A stretch of 34,607 nt of DNA from Pseudomonadota bacterium (GTDB taxonomy: Bacteria; Pseudomonadota; Gammaproteobacteria; Burkholderiales; Burkholderiaceae_C), in assembly GCA_021830925.1 (NCBI GenBank), contig JAKBNS010000158.1:1-34607 (forward strand). The letters are read 5' to 3'. The position numbers were made by a program, and so were the translations under genes. Every line of letters begins with the position of its first letter. Position 1 is the stretch's first letter. The notes under the pieces were generated by a model. It saw nothing but the letters and a program-made list of their open reading frames with translations. It was not told where the DNA came from and ran no database searches. This document shows, piece after piece, positions 15,285 to 22,853 of this stretch.

Positions 15285-16145
15285 ATGGACTGGGACAACG
15301 CAAGGGTCTTTCTCGCGATCTGTCGCCAGGGCACGCTGCGCGCAGCCGCCGCGGAGCTCCGGGTCGACCAGGCGACGGTGGGGCGGCGCCTGGCGGCGCT
15401 CGAGAAATCGCTCGATGTCCGTCTGTTCCTGCGTACGCCCGGCGGGTACCTTCCGACCCCGGCCGGCGAACGCGCGCGCCTGGGCGCCGAGCAGATGGAA
15501 CAGGCCGCGCACCGGCTGCAGCGCGAAATGCAGGGAACCGACCGCCGCCTGTCGGGTACCGTGCGCCTGGCCTGTACCGACACCACGGCCACGACCTTCC
15601 TGATTCCCGCGCTGGCCGGGCTGCACCGGCAACACCCCGACGTGCGCGTGGTGCTGAGCGTGTCGACCCAGTTGACCAACCTGACGCGCAGGGAGGCGGA
15701 TCTGGCGGTACGGGTGCTGCGCCCGGACAGCCCCGACCTGATCGCCCGCCACCTCTCGCGGCGCGAGGTGGGCCTGTACGCCTCGCGCGACTACCTGGCG
15801 CGCCACGGGGAGCCGACCCCGGGCAGCGCCTTCGCCGATCACGACGTCGTGATCTACCAGGCCGGGGTCTCGCGCCTGCATGGCGACTCGCTGTGCGGCG
15901 AGCCGATCGCCAACGCCCGCGTCGCGATGGAGGTGAACACGGGCATGATGCTGGCGCAGGCTGTACGCGCCGGCCTGGGCATCGGCGAGGTTCCCACCCA
16001 CCTTGCCGAGTCCCTCGAGGAACTCGTGCGCATCTGGCCGCAACGCTCGGAGGAGTACGACCTGTGGCTGGTGATGCACAGGGACTTGCACCGTACGGCA
16101 CGCGTGCGCGCGGTGGCCGATGCCGTCGTGGACGCGCTGACCTGA
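15285..16145 (+). CDS. LysR-type transcriptional regulator
   Basis: 286 aa. Winged HTH at residues 1-60 (WDNARVFLAICRQGTLRAAA ... VDQATVGRRLAALEKSL), followed by the effector-binding domain (GTVRLACTDTTATTFLIPAL onward). The start is the ATG at 15285, with AAGGA just upstream and the typical MDWDNARVF beginning; the open frame extends upstream to 15222 but without family similarity. It likely controls the divergent MFS-GST operon. The effector is unknown. Confidence 0.92.
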   Translation: MDWDNARVFLAICRQGTLRAAAAELRVDQATVGRRLAALEKSLDVRLFLRTPGGYLPTPAGERARLGAEQMEQAAHRLQREMQGTDRRLSGTVRLACTDTTATTFLIPALAGLHRQHPDVRVVLSVSTQLTNLTRREADLAVRVLRPDSPDLIARHLSRREVGLYASRDYLARHGEPTPGSAFADHDVVIYQAGVSRLHGDSLCGEPIANARVAMEVNTGMMLAQAVRAGLGIGEVPTHLAESLEELVRIWPQRSEEYDLWLVMHRDLHRTARVRAVADAVVDALT

Positions 16146-16239
16146 CCCCGTTGCCCCGTCGCGAAAGCCCGAAAACGGGAACCGGCGCATCGTTTCCGGC
16201 GTAGGCTAGCGCCATCGGCAGCGCCCCAGGGAGACGGCG

Positions 16240-17073
16240 ATGGCACAGGACCTCGACGGTGTACGCGAACACTATGCGGCAGCCGGGCTACTGGACCGCC
16301 TGCGTGCCGCGCTGAGCACACTCGGGCCGGAGGATCGCCCGATGTCGCCCGCGCAGCTCGGCGCCATCGACCAGTTCCATACCCGCGGACATGCCGCCAC
16401 CGCCGACCTTTCCGAACTGGCCCGCGTGGGGCCGGACGACCGCGTGCTGGATCTGGGCTGCGGCATCGGGGGCCCGGCACGCCTGCTGGCCGAGGCCCGC
16501 GGTTGCCGCGTCACCGGCGTCGACCTCAGCCCGGAGTTCGTCGAGGCCGCGCGCTACCTGAGCGTGCGCACGGGCCAGCAGGACGCGGTGGAATTCCTGT
16601 GCGCGAGCGCGCTCGCGCTTCCTCTGGCCGACGCGAGCTTCGACGTGGTGCTGCTGCAGCACGTGGCGATGAACATCGAGGATCGGCCTCGCCTGTACCG
16701 CGAGATTCGTCGACTGCTGGCGCCAGGCGGGCGCTTCGCCACCTACGACGTGGTGCGCGGCCAGGGCGAGCCGCTGTATCCGGCTCCCTGGGCGCGCGAT
16801 GCGCGGGACAGTTTCCTGCTCGATCCGCAGGCCACGCGCGAAGCCGTCGAGGCCGCCGGCCTGCGCGTCGCGGCATGGCGCGACGACACGCCCCACGCCC
16901 AGGAGTGGGCCGCGCAGCTCAAGGCCGCGGCGGCAGCGGCGCCTTCGAAACCCGCCGCGCCCGGGCTGGGCGTGGTGATGGGCGCGGATTTCCCGCTGCT
17001 GGCGGGCAACCACGCCCGCAATCTGCTGGAAGGACGCGTGGGCGTGCTGATGGCGGTGTTCGAGGCCGCCTGA
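16240..17073 (+). CDS. class I SAM-dependent methyltransferase
   Basis: 277 aa. SAM motif I LDLGCGIGGPARLLA at about 70-84, the acidic residue ending motif II in GVDLSPEF, and post-I motifs FDVVLLQHVAMNIED and LLAPGGRFATYDVV. The segment AIDQFHTRGHAATADL just before motif I resembles the sarcosine/dimethylglycine-type N-methyltransferase group, but this alone does not fix the substrate. The ATG at 16240 follows AGGGAG. It stands alone, 94 bases after lysR and on the same strand. Cytoplasmic. Confidence 0.85.
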   Translation: MAQDLDGVREHYAAAGLLDRLRAALSTLGPEDRPMSPAQLGAIDQFHTRGHAATADLSELARVGPDDRVLDLGCGIGGPARLLAEARGCRVTGVDLSPEFVEAARYLSVRTGQQDAVEFLCASALALPLADASFDVVLLQHVAMNIEDRPRLYREIRRLLAPGGRFATYDVVRGQGEPLYPAPWARDARDSFLLDPQATREAVEAAGLRVAAWRDDTPHAQEWAAQLKAAAAAAPSKPAAPGLGVVMGADFPLLAGNHARNLLEGRVGVLMAVFEAA

Positions 17074-17108
17074 GCGCGCGGCCCGCGTGCGGGCGAACCA
17101 GCGTACGC

Positions 17109-17185
17109 AAAAAGGCCGGACCGGTCGCCCGACGGGGCCCCTGCGCCAAGCGCAGCAGCCTCCGGAGAGCGACCGCTCCGGCCTT
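17109..17185 (-). terminator. branched intrinsic terminator after the small secreted-peptide gene
   Basis: On the minus strand, 19-base arms (17185-17167 and 17130-17112) pair at 17 of 19 positions and are followed by a T-run (A-run at 17109-17113 on the plus strand). The large loop contains a second small hairpin, CTGCGC-CAA-GCGCAG (17141-17155). It lies 20 bases after the stop of the 48-codon gene. It may also act on the other strand for the methyltransferase gene, though without a T-run there. Confidence 0.75.
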
Positions 17186-17204
17186 GGTCGAACCAGGCCG
17201 AGGA

Positions 17205-17351
17205 TTACTGCTTCGGCGCGTTCGAGTTCTGGGCCGAGCTGGCGGCCTTGCTGTGGTGGTACATCGCCGCGTTGGCGATCATCGGGCTGGCCAGGGCAGT
17301 CACGGTGGCGACGGCGAGAACGACACGGGCAATCGTGCGGGAAGCGGTCAT
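17205..17351 (-). CDS. small secreted peptide, 48 aa
   Basis: Starts at ATG 17351 with a strong ribosome site (GAGAGGAG, 8 bases upstream) and ends at TAA 17205. The first 28 residues form a clear Sec signal peptide (MTASRTIARVVLAVATVTAL then ASPMIANA), leaving a mature peptide of about 20 residues starting AMYHHSKAASS and ending APKQ. The mature part is polar, has two adjacent His and no Cys. It is directly followed by an intrinsic terminator, so it is a single-gene unit. I do not recognise a family. A periplasmic metal- or stress-related peptide is possible but unsupported. The ribosome site, signal and terminator together make it a real gene. Confidence 0.75.
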   Translation of the reverse strand: MTASRTIARVVLAVATVTALASPMIANAAMYHHSKAASSAQNSNAPKQ

Positions 17352-17693
17352 GACAAAACTCCTCTCTTGGGTTGATCAAGACGGCGGCCGAGCCTACGGC
17401 GGCCGCGGGACCCGACCTCCGGGTCTCGGGCCTTGTCTTGCAATGCCCGTGCCCACGCGAAAATTCCCTCTTTTATCAAGGACTTGACGCCCGCACGCCG
17501 CAGCGGATCGGGCGCCAGGCGCCGGCATGCGCCCCCGAGGCGCCCGAAACGTCGCCTGCGGGCGACGCGCCTGCCCCGCCAGCGCCCCGAAAGGCAAGGA
17601 TTGCGGGAGCTTGCGCGTGTCGCCACGCACCGACACACCGGTTACGAATTACATCGAGTTGCCGATGTGTCGAATGGCGAGCGAATCGAGGTT
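17352..17693. other. intergenic region between the small peptide gene and livF
   Basis: About 340 bases. It must hold the promoter of the small peptide gene (minus), but no convincing -35/-10 pair was found; TTGATA at 17480-17475 is the best -35-like element. A short perfect dyad TCAAG-GA-CTTGA is at 17476-17487. The part near livF holds a small hairpin (17651-17668). Frames of 80-190 codons cross the region but have no ribosome sites or family-like sequence. Confidence 0.4.
17651..17668 (-). terminator. weak hairpin after livF
   Basis: ACATCG-N6-CGATGT, 25 bases past the livF stop, could mark the end of the liv operon. On the minus strand it is followed by TAATTCG rather than a T-run, so it would be a poor intrinsic terminator. 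Confidence 0.3.
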
Positions 17694-18389
17694 TCAGATC
17701 TCCAGCCACTCGCGCCGGAGCTCGGCCTGCTGCATCAGCGCATCGGGCGTGCCCTCGAACACCATGCGTCCGTGGCCCATCACGTACACCCGATGGGAGA
17801 TGCGCAGCGCGATCACCAGACGCTGCTCGACCAGCAGGATGGAAATCCCCCGCGCCGCGATCTCTCCCAGGAAGGCCCCCGTGCGCTCGACCATCTGCGG
17901 GGACAGCCCTTCCGTGGGCTCGTCGATCATGATCAGCCCGGGGTCGCCCATCAGGGTGCGGCACATGGTCAGCATCTGCTGCTCGCCGCCCGAGAGCGCT
18001 CCGCCCGGCGCCTGGGCGCGCTCGCGAAGCTGTGGAAACAGCGCCCAGGTGTCCTGCAGGGTCCAGCGCGAACGCTTCTGGCCCGGCTTGATCCCCAGCA
18101 GCAGATTCTGCTCGACGCTCAGGTCGGGGAAGATCGCCCGCTCCTCGGGGACATAGCCGATGCCCAGGCGCGCGATCGCGTGGGGTTTCAGGCCCGTGAT
18201 CGAGCGCCCCCGGAAGCGGATGTCCCCACGCGGAACGGGATCGCCCATGATGGCCTTGAGGGCGGTGGACCTGCCCGCGCCGTTGCGCCCGAGGATGCTC
18301 ACGATCTCCCGCTCGCCGACCTCGAAGTCCACGCCCTGCAACACATGGCTCTTGCCGTACCAGGCATGCAAGCCGCGTACCGTGAGCAT
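17694..18389 (-). CDS. livF: LivF-type ABC transporter ATPase
   Basis: 231 aa cytoplasmic ATPase of a branched-chain-amino-acid-type (HAAT) uptake system. The Walker A motif reads GRNGAGRST: the invariant Lys is Arg (codon AGG). Other motifs are intact: signature LSGGEQQM, Walker B GLIMIDEPTEGL, switch His region LVEQ. LSVEQNLLLG and YVPEERAIFP are typical of LivF. The ATG at 18389 overlaps the livG stop (TGATG). An upstream frame extension lies inside livG. I recall Arg at this place in some LivF-like proteins, so activity may be kept, but this needs checking. Confidence 0.93.
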   Translation of the reverse strand: MLTVRGLHAWYGKSHVLQGVDFEVGEREIVSILGRNGAGRSTALKAIMGDPVPRGDIRFRGRSITGLKPHAIARLGIGYVPEERAIFPDLSVEQNLLLGIKPGQKRSRWTLQDTWALFPQLRERAQAPGGALSGGEQQMLTMCRTLMGDPGLIMIDEPTEGLSPQMVERTGAFLGEIAARGISILLVEQRLVIALRISHRVYVMGHGRMVFEGTPDALMQQAELRREWLEI

Positions 18390-19165
18390 CACGCCACCTC
18401 CGTGCCGAGATAGGCCTCGCGCACCCGCGCGTCCGCCTTCACCCGCTCCGGCGTGTCCGAGGCCACGACCTGCCCGTACACCAGCACGGTGATGCGGTCG
18501 GCGAGGTCGAACACCACGCCCATGTCGTGTTCGATCATCAGCAGGGTGCGGTGCTCGCTCACGTTGCGGATCAACTCCACCACGCGCTGCGCCTCGGCAT
18601 GACTCATGCCCGCGGTGGGCTCGTCGAGCAACAGGGTATGGGCATCGCCGGCGATGGCCAGGCCGATGTCCAGCGCGCGCTGCTCCGCGTAGGTCAGCAC
18701 CCCCGCCGCTGCGTCGCGCCGGTCGAGCAGTCCGATCTCGCCCAGAATCCGCTCGGTGCGCTCGCGCACGTCCGCCAGTCCGTCCACGCGGCGCCAGAAG
18801 GCATGGCGGTAGCCCATGGACCACAGCGTCGCGCAGCGGATGTTCTCCCAGACGCTCAGGCGCGCGAACACATTGGTGACCTGAAAACTGCGCGACAAGC
18901 CGCGGCGATAGATCCGCTCGGGCGCCATGCCCGCGATCTCGGCTCCGTCCAGTCGAATGGAGCCGCTGCTCGGCCGCAGGCGCCCGCTGATCAGGTGGAA
19001 CAGGGTGGACTTGCCGGCTCCATTGGGACCGATGACCGCGTGGCGCTCCCCGCGCGGGATGCTCAGGTCCACGCCGCGGATGATCTCGGTGCGCCCGAAA
19101 TTCTTGCGCAGCCCCGCGATGACCAGCGCCGGCGCGTCCTGCTCCTCGTGCGCGATGGGCCTCAT
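18389..19165 (-). CDS. livG: LivG-type ABC transporter ATPase
   Basis: 258 aa ATPase partner of LivF. Walker A GPNGAGKST with the normal Lys, the LivG-like SRSFQVTNVFARLSVWENIR, and Walker B LLLDEPTAGMS. The signature region reads LTYAEQRAL in place of LSxGxQR, a variation seen at times in LivG. IEHDMGVVFDLADRITVL is the usual LivG end motif. The ATG at 19165 overlaps the livM stop (ATGA) and follows GGGGAGG. The operon order livHMGF is standard. Confidence 0.94.
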   Translation of the reverse strand: MRPIAHEEQDAPALVIAGLRKNFGRTEIIRGVDLSIPRGERHAVIGPNGAGKSTLFHLISGRLRPSSGSIRLDGAEIAGMAPERIYRRGLSRSFQVTNVFARLSVWENIRCATLWSMGYRHAFWRRVDGLADVRERTERILGEIGLLDRRDAAAGVLTYAEQRALDIGLAIAGDAHTLLLDEPTAGMSHAEAQRVVELIRNVSEHRTLLMIEHDMGVVFDLADRITVLVYGQVVASDTPERVKADARVREAYLGTEVA

Positions 19166-20460
19166 GTCGTCGTCCTCCCCTCGGGCGCGGGCGTCAGCGC
19201 CCGCGCGTAGGCCGCGCGCACCCACGGCACGATCTTGCGCAACAGCACTCCCCCAGCCAGCGCCAGCAGCGCGGCCGCGCACCAGGGCAGCGGCGACGCG
19301 GCGCTCAGGCGCACGAACGCAAAGCGCATCGCCGGCCCGTCCGACGCGTGCACCATCAGCTGGTTGGTCATCTCCAGGGCCAGCGAACAGCCCGCGGCCA
19401 GGATCAGCCCCGCGAGCGCCGCCGCCGCATAGGCCGGCATCACGCGATGCAGCCGGCGTCGCGCGAGCAGCGGCCCCTGCCGCCGCAGCACCCCCGCCAG
19501 TCCCTCGGGCGCGAACATCACGACTCCGATGAACAGCAGTCCCAGGTACAGGCGCCACAGATCGGTCACGTCGCTCAGGCTGACCTGCAGCCAGGTCACG
19601 AGCATCGCGCCCAGGATGGGCCCCGCGAAGTCGCCGGCACCTCCGATGAAGGTCATGAGAATCACCGACCCGGATTGCGCCAGTCCCAGCTGCGAGGAAC
19701 TCATCAGCTCGAAGTTGATCGCGGCCAGCGCGCCGGCGATGCCGGCGAAGCCCCCCGACAAGGTGAAGGCCATGAAACGCACGGACTGGATGTCGTAGCC
19801 GATGAACCGTGCGCGCTCGGGGTTGTCGCGCACGGCCCTGCACATGCGCCCGAAGGGCGTGCGGGTCAACGCGAACATCGCCGCCGCCGACACCAGGCCC
19901 CAGAAGGCGATCAGGTAATACACCTGCAGCTGGGGGCCGAAGCTGATGCCGAAGGGGTGCACGAGGGCCGTGCGGTCCGTGCCCACGCCCTGTTCGCCGC
20001 CGAACACATGCTGCAGGATCAACGCCGCGCTGGCCACCAGTTCGCACAGGCCGAGGGTGATCATCGCGAAGGCGGTCCCGGCGCGCCGCGTCGCCACGCT
20101 GCCGAAGATCGCCGCGAACAGCAGTCCGGCAACTCCTCCGGCGAGCGGAAAGACCACCAGCGGTACCGGCAGACCGAGGGCTTCGACGAGGTTCATCAAG
20201 TGCACGGTCATGAAGCCGCCGAGTCCGTAGTACACGGCATGCCCGAAGGACAGCAGCCCTGTCTCGCCGAGCAGCATGTTGTAGGACAGCGCGAAGATGA
20301 CCATGGTGCCCATCAGGCTCATGGTGGTCAGCGAAAGCCCGGAGCTGAATACCCGTGGCAGCAGCGCCAGCACGACGGCGGCCGCGAACCAGGGGCCCAT
20401 GCCGGAGAGAACCCGCGCGCCCCGCGCCTCGGTGCCGGCTCGCGATGCGCGTCGACTCAT
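19162..20460 (-). CDS. livM: LivM-type ABC permease with a C-terminal membrane extension
   Basis: 432 aa. Membrane permease of the HAAT family. The conserved core spans about residues 25-326, with GLLSFGHAVYYGLGGF, RMCRAVRDNPERARFIGYD and GDFAGPILGAMLVTWLQ as typical LivM motifs, and the usual end LFIGVVMFAPEGLAGVL. Beyond it are about 100 further residues with two more hydrophobic segments (about 343-365 and 392-410), which is longer than most LivM proteins. The ATG at 20460 overlaps the livH stop (ATGA). The frame upstream of it lies within livH and is not used. Confidence 0.92.
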   Translation of the reverse strand: MSRRASRAGTEARGARVLSGMGPWFAAAVVLALLPRVFSSGLSLTTMSLMGTMVIFALSYNMLLGETGLLSFGHAVYYGLGGFMTVHLMNLVEALGLPVPLVVFPLAGGVAGLLFAAIFGSVATRRAGTAFAMITLGLCELVASAALILQHVFGGEQGVGTDRTALVHPFGISFGPQLQVYYLIAFWGLVSAAAMFALTRTPFGRMCRAVRDNPERARFIGYDIQSVRFMAFTLSGGFAGIAGALAAINFELMSSSQLGLAQSGSVILMTFIGGAGDFAGPILGAMLVTWLQVSLSDVTDLWRLYLGLLFIGVVMFAPEGLAGVLRRQGPLLARRRLHRVMPAYAAAALAGLILAAGCSLALEMTNQLMVHASDGPAMRFAFVRLSAASPLPWCAAALLALAGGVLLRKIVPWVRAAYARALTPAPEGRTTT

Positions 20461-21419
20461 GATTCGCGTGCCCCCATCAGGCCGCGCGGGCGCAGCACCA
20501 GTACCAGCACCAGCAGGAGGTAGGGAAGAATCGGAGCGAGTTGCGCAACGCTCACGTTCCAGATGTCTCCGAGCAGCGCAGCCATGGGCCCGGCCGCATG
20601 CAGAGGGCCGAAACTCGCGGCCAGCGAGGCGTTGGAGGCAACCGCGAAGGTCTGCGCGAGCCCGATGATCAGCGAGGCCGCAAAGGCCCCCGTGAGCGAA
20701 CCCAGTCCGCCGAAGACCACCACGACGAACAGGATCGGCCCGAGCAGCTCGGCCATGTTGGACTGGGTCACCAGCGCGGGCCCGGCGATCACCCCGGCCA
20801 CCGCGGCAAGGCCGCATCCCACGCCGAACACCAGCATGAAGACGCGATCCACGTCATGCCCCAGCATGGCGACCATGCCGGGATGGCCCAGGGCCGCCTG
20901 CACGACCAGCCCGATGCGGGAGAACTTCACGACCAGCGCCAGGGCGATGAAAACGGCCGCCGAGCCGAACAGTTCGAACAGCTTGAAGGCCGGGTAATGG
21001 AGGGAGAACAGCGTGAAGGCGGAAAAGTCGAGCAGGCGGGGAACCTGATAGTTCATCGGCAGCGTGCCCCAGACGATCTCCACGAATTCCTGGATGACGA
21101 AGGTCAGGCCGAAGGTGAACAGGAGTTCGGCGACATGGCCGTGTCTGTGCACCCTGCGAAGTCCGTAGCGTTCCACCGCCATGCCGATGCACCCCACCAG
21201 CACGGGTGCGATGAGCAAGCCGGGCCAGTAGCCGAGGTACAGGCTGAGCTCGAAGCCGAAAAAGGCGCCGAGCATGTAGAAACTCGCATGGGCGAAGTTC
21301 AAGACGCCCATCATGCTGAAGATGACGGTCAGCCCGCTGGCCAGCAGGAACAGCAGCATGCCGTAGAGAACCCCGTTGAGGGTCGATGTCAGGACGATAT
21401 CGAGCACGGCAGGATCCAT
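20457..21419 (-). CDS. livH: LivH-type ABC permease
   Basis: 320 aa membrane permease with about eight hydrophobic segments. Typical motifs: NGVLYGMLLFLLASGLTVIF, MMGVLNFAHASFYMLGAF and, near the end, VVVFGGLGSLTGAFAASLIIG. The start MDPAVLDIVL at 21419 fits the family; an upstream ATG at 21497 would add 26 residues encoded by a strong hairpin region and is less likely. No good ribosome site is visible before 21419, and the 3' arm of the hairpin ends only 10 bases before the start, so translation may be weak or controlled. Confidence 0.92.
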   Translation of the reverse strand: MDPAVLDIVLTSTLNGVLYGMLLFLLASGLTVIFSMMGVLNFAHASFYMLGAFFGFELSLYLGYWPGLLIAPVLVGCIGMAVERYGLRRVHRHGHVAELLFTFGLTFVIQEFVEIVWGTLPMNYQVPRLLDFSAFTLFSLHYPAFKLFELFGSAAVFIALALVVKFSRIGLVVQAALGHPGMVAMLGHDVDRVFMLVFGVGCGLAAVAGVIAGPALVTQSNMAELLGPILFVVVVFGGLGSLTGAFAASLIIGLAQTFAVASNASLAASFGPLHAAGPMAALLGDIWNVSVAQLAPILPYLLLVLVLVLRPRGLMGARES

Positions 21420-21429
21420 CGACTGGTAG

Positions 21430-21461
21430 GGGCCCGCCGTCGCGCCTGCGGCGGCGGGCCC
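21430..21461 (-). promoter_or_regulatory. GC hairpin between the binding-protein gene and livH
   Basis: Perfect 10-bp stem GGGCCCGCCG / CGGCGGGCCC with a 12-base loop, ending 10 bases before the livH start. No T-run follows. It may protect the binding-protein message and lower livH translation; the role is inferred from position. Confidence 0.6.
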
Positions 21462-21507
21462 GCGCCGCGGCACCGCGCAGTCGCGGCACCGCTCCATGTC
21501 CCCGGAC

Positions 21508-22755
21508 TCAGGGACGCTTCATGTGGCAGGTCGTGGGCAGGATGGTCGCCTTGGTGGGGACTTCCGCGACGACTTTCCAGCCCCAGCCGGTACCCTCGTC
21601 CAGGAAGGGGTGGGCCCCTGCGACCGGCCCGAAGGTCGAGATGAACAGGGGCTGGAAAAACTGGTGGTCCTTGGCGCGCATGAAGCCATCCTGCCCGCTG
21701 GAGAAGGTCTTGTACTCCATGCCTTCGAGCTTGGGGACGAACTTCACCGGCTCGGCCGAGCCGGCTTCCCGGATGGCCTGGAACAGCATGTCCGTCAGGT
21801 TGAACAGCTTGGGGTAGAAGTAAGGATCGCTCTTGTAGCGGGCGATGTATTCGGTGGCCACCTTGCGCGCCGGCTGGTAGCTGACGTTGTTGACGCCTTC
21901 GTTGACCTGGAACACGTGGTCGGGCAGGTCGGCCTGCTTGATCGCCGTGGGCCCTCCCGTCAGGCCGGCGTAGTAGGTGTACCAGTTGACCTTCAGCCCG
22001 GCGTCCCCAGCGGCCTTCAGCAGCAGCGCCAGGTCCTGGCCCCAATCGGCGGTGATCACGCTGTCCGCGCCGGAGGCCTTGATCTTGGCGATATAGGGGG
22101 AGAAGTCCGTGACCTTGAGCAGGGGATGGAATTCATCCCCGACGATGCGCACGCCGGGATCCTTGCTCTTGAGCATGCGTACCGCGGCGTCGGCCACCGA
22201 ATGGCCGAAGTCGTAATCCTGGTTGATCAGGTAGACCTTCTTGATGCTCGGCCGCGAGCGAATGAAATTGGTCAACGCCTCCATCTTCACGTTCACGTTG
22301 GCGTCGAAGCTGAATTGCCAATAGCTGCAGTCGGCGTTGGTGATGCTCGGATCGATGGCGCCGTAGTTCAGGTACACGACGCCCTTGCCGGGATTGCGCT
22401 CGTTGTACTTGGTGACGTAGTCCTCGATGGCCGAGCCCACGGCCGAGCCGTTGCCCTGGACGATGATGTCCACGCCGTCGTCAATGGCCTTTTGCACCTG
22501 CACCAGGCTGGTCTGCGGGCTGAGCTTGTTGTCATAGGGGACGATCTTCACCTTCTCCCCCAACACCCCGCCCTTCGCATTGATCCGGTCGGCGATGAAA
22601 TCCAACTGGTTCAGGCCGATCTGGCCGGCGCTGGCACCGGCTCCCGACAAAGGATCGACGTAGCCGATCCGGATGGTGCCGGCGGCCAGCGCGGACTGCG
22701 CCGCGAGCCCCGACAGGGACAGCCCGAGAGCCGCCGCGAACACTGCTGCCTTCAT
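21508..22755 (-). CDS. periplasmic substrate-binding protein of the branched-chain-amino-acid type
   Basis: 415 aa. A Sec signal (MKAAVFAAALGLSLSGLAAQ, cut near SALA-AG) is followed by a Peripla_BP_6 type I fold: IRIGYVDPLSGAGAS, the lobe with VDIIVQGNGSAVGSAI, and KKVYLINQDYDFGHSVADA. It delivers the substrate to LivHMGF. The genes around it (CoA ligase, thiolase, hydroxyacyl-CoA-type SDR) suggest the ligand is a carboxylic acid rather than an amino acid, which is inference. The ATG at 22755 follows GAGGAGATG at suitable spacing. Strong hairpins lie on both sides of the gene. Confidence 0.93.
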   Translation of the reverse strand: MKAAVFAAALGLSLSGLAAQSALAAGTIRIGYVDPLSGAGASAGQIGLNQLDFIADRINAKGGVLGEKVKIVPYDNKLSPQTSLVQVQKAIDDGVDIIVQGNGSAVGSAIEDYVTKYNERNPGKGVVYLNYGAIDPSITNADCSYWQFSFDANVNVKMEALTNFIRSRPSIKKVYLINQDYDFGHSVADAAVRMLKSKDPGVRIVGDEFHPLLKVTDFSPYIAKIKASGADSVITADWGQDLALLLKAAGDAGLKVNWYTYYAGLTGGPTAIKQADLPDHVFQVNEGVNNVSYQPARKVATEYIARYKSDPYFYPKLFNLTDMLFQAIREAGSAEPVKFVPKLEGMEYKTFSSGQDGFMRAKDHQFFQPLFISTFGPVAGAHPFLDEGTGWGWKVVAEVPTKATILPTTCHMKRP

Positions 22756-22822
22756 TGCTCATCTCCTCGCTGGGCTCTTGGTGGTCCGCGCGCCGGGTGC
22801 CCTGCTCCGGGCGCGCGTTGTC

Positions 22823-22845
22823 GGCCGGCTCCGGCGGAGCCGGCC
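22823..22845 (-). promoter_or_regulatory. GC hairpin between the SDR and binding-protein genes
   Basis: Perfect 10-bp stem GGCCGGCTCC / GGAGCCGGCC with a GGC loop, close after the SDR stop (22854). A second, looser GC dyad (GCGCGCC...GGGCGCGC) lies just after it. No T-run, so a message-processing or partial-attenuation role is more likely than full termination. Confidence 0.6.
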
Positions 22846-22853
22846 CGGAAATC

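Noticed and set aside
17476-17487. TCAAG-GA-CTTGA dyad as an FNR-type site
   Set aside because: The half-sites are in the reverse order and spacing (2 instead of 4) relative to TTGAT-N4-ATCAA; kept only as an unexplained short dyad.
17394-17636. 80-96-codon frames between the small peptide gene and livF
   Set aside because: No ribosome sites, Arg/Gly/Pro-rich composition and no family-like sequence.
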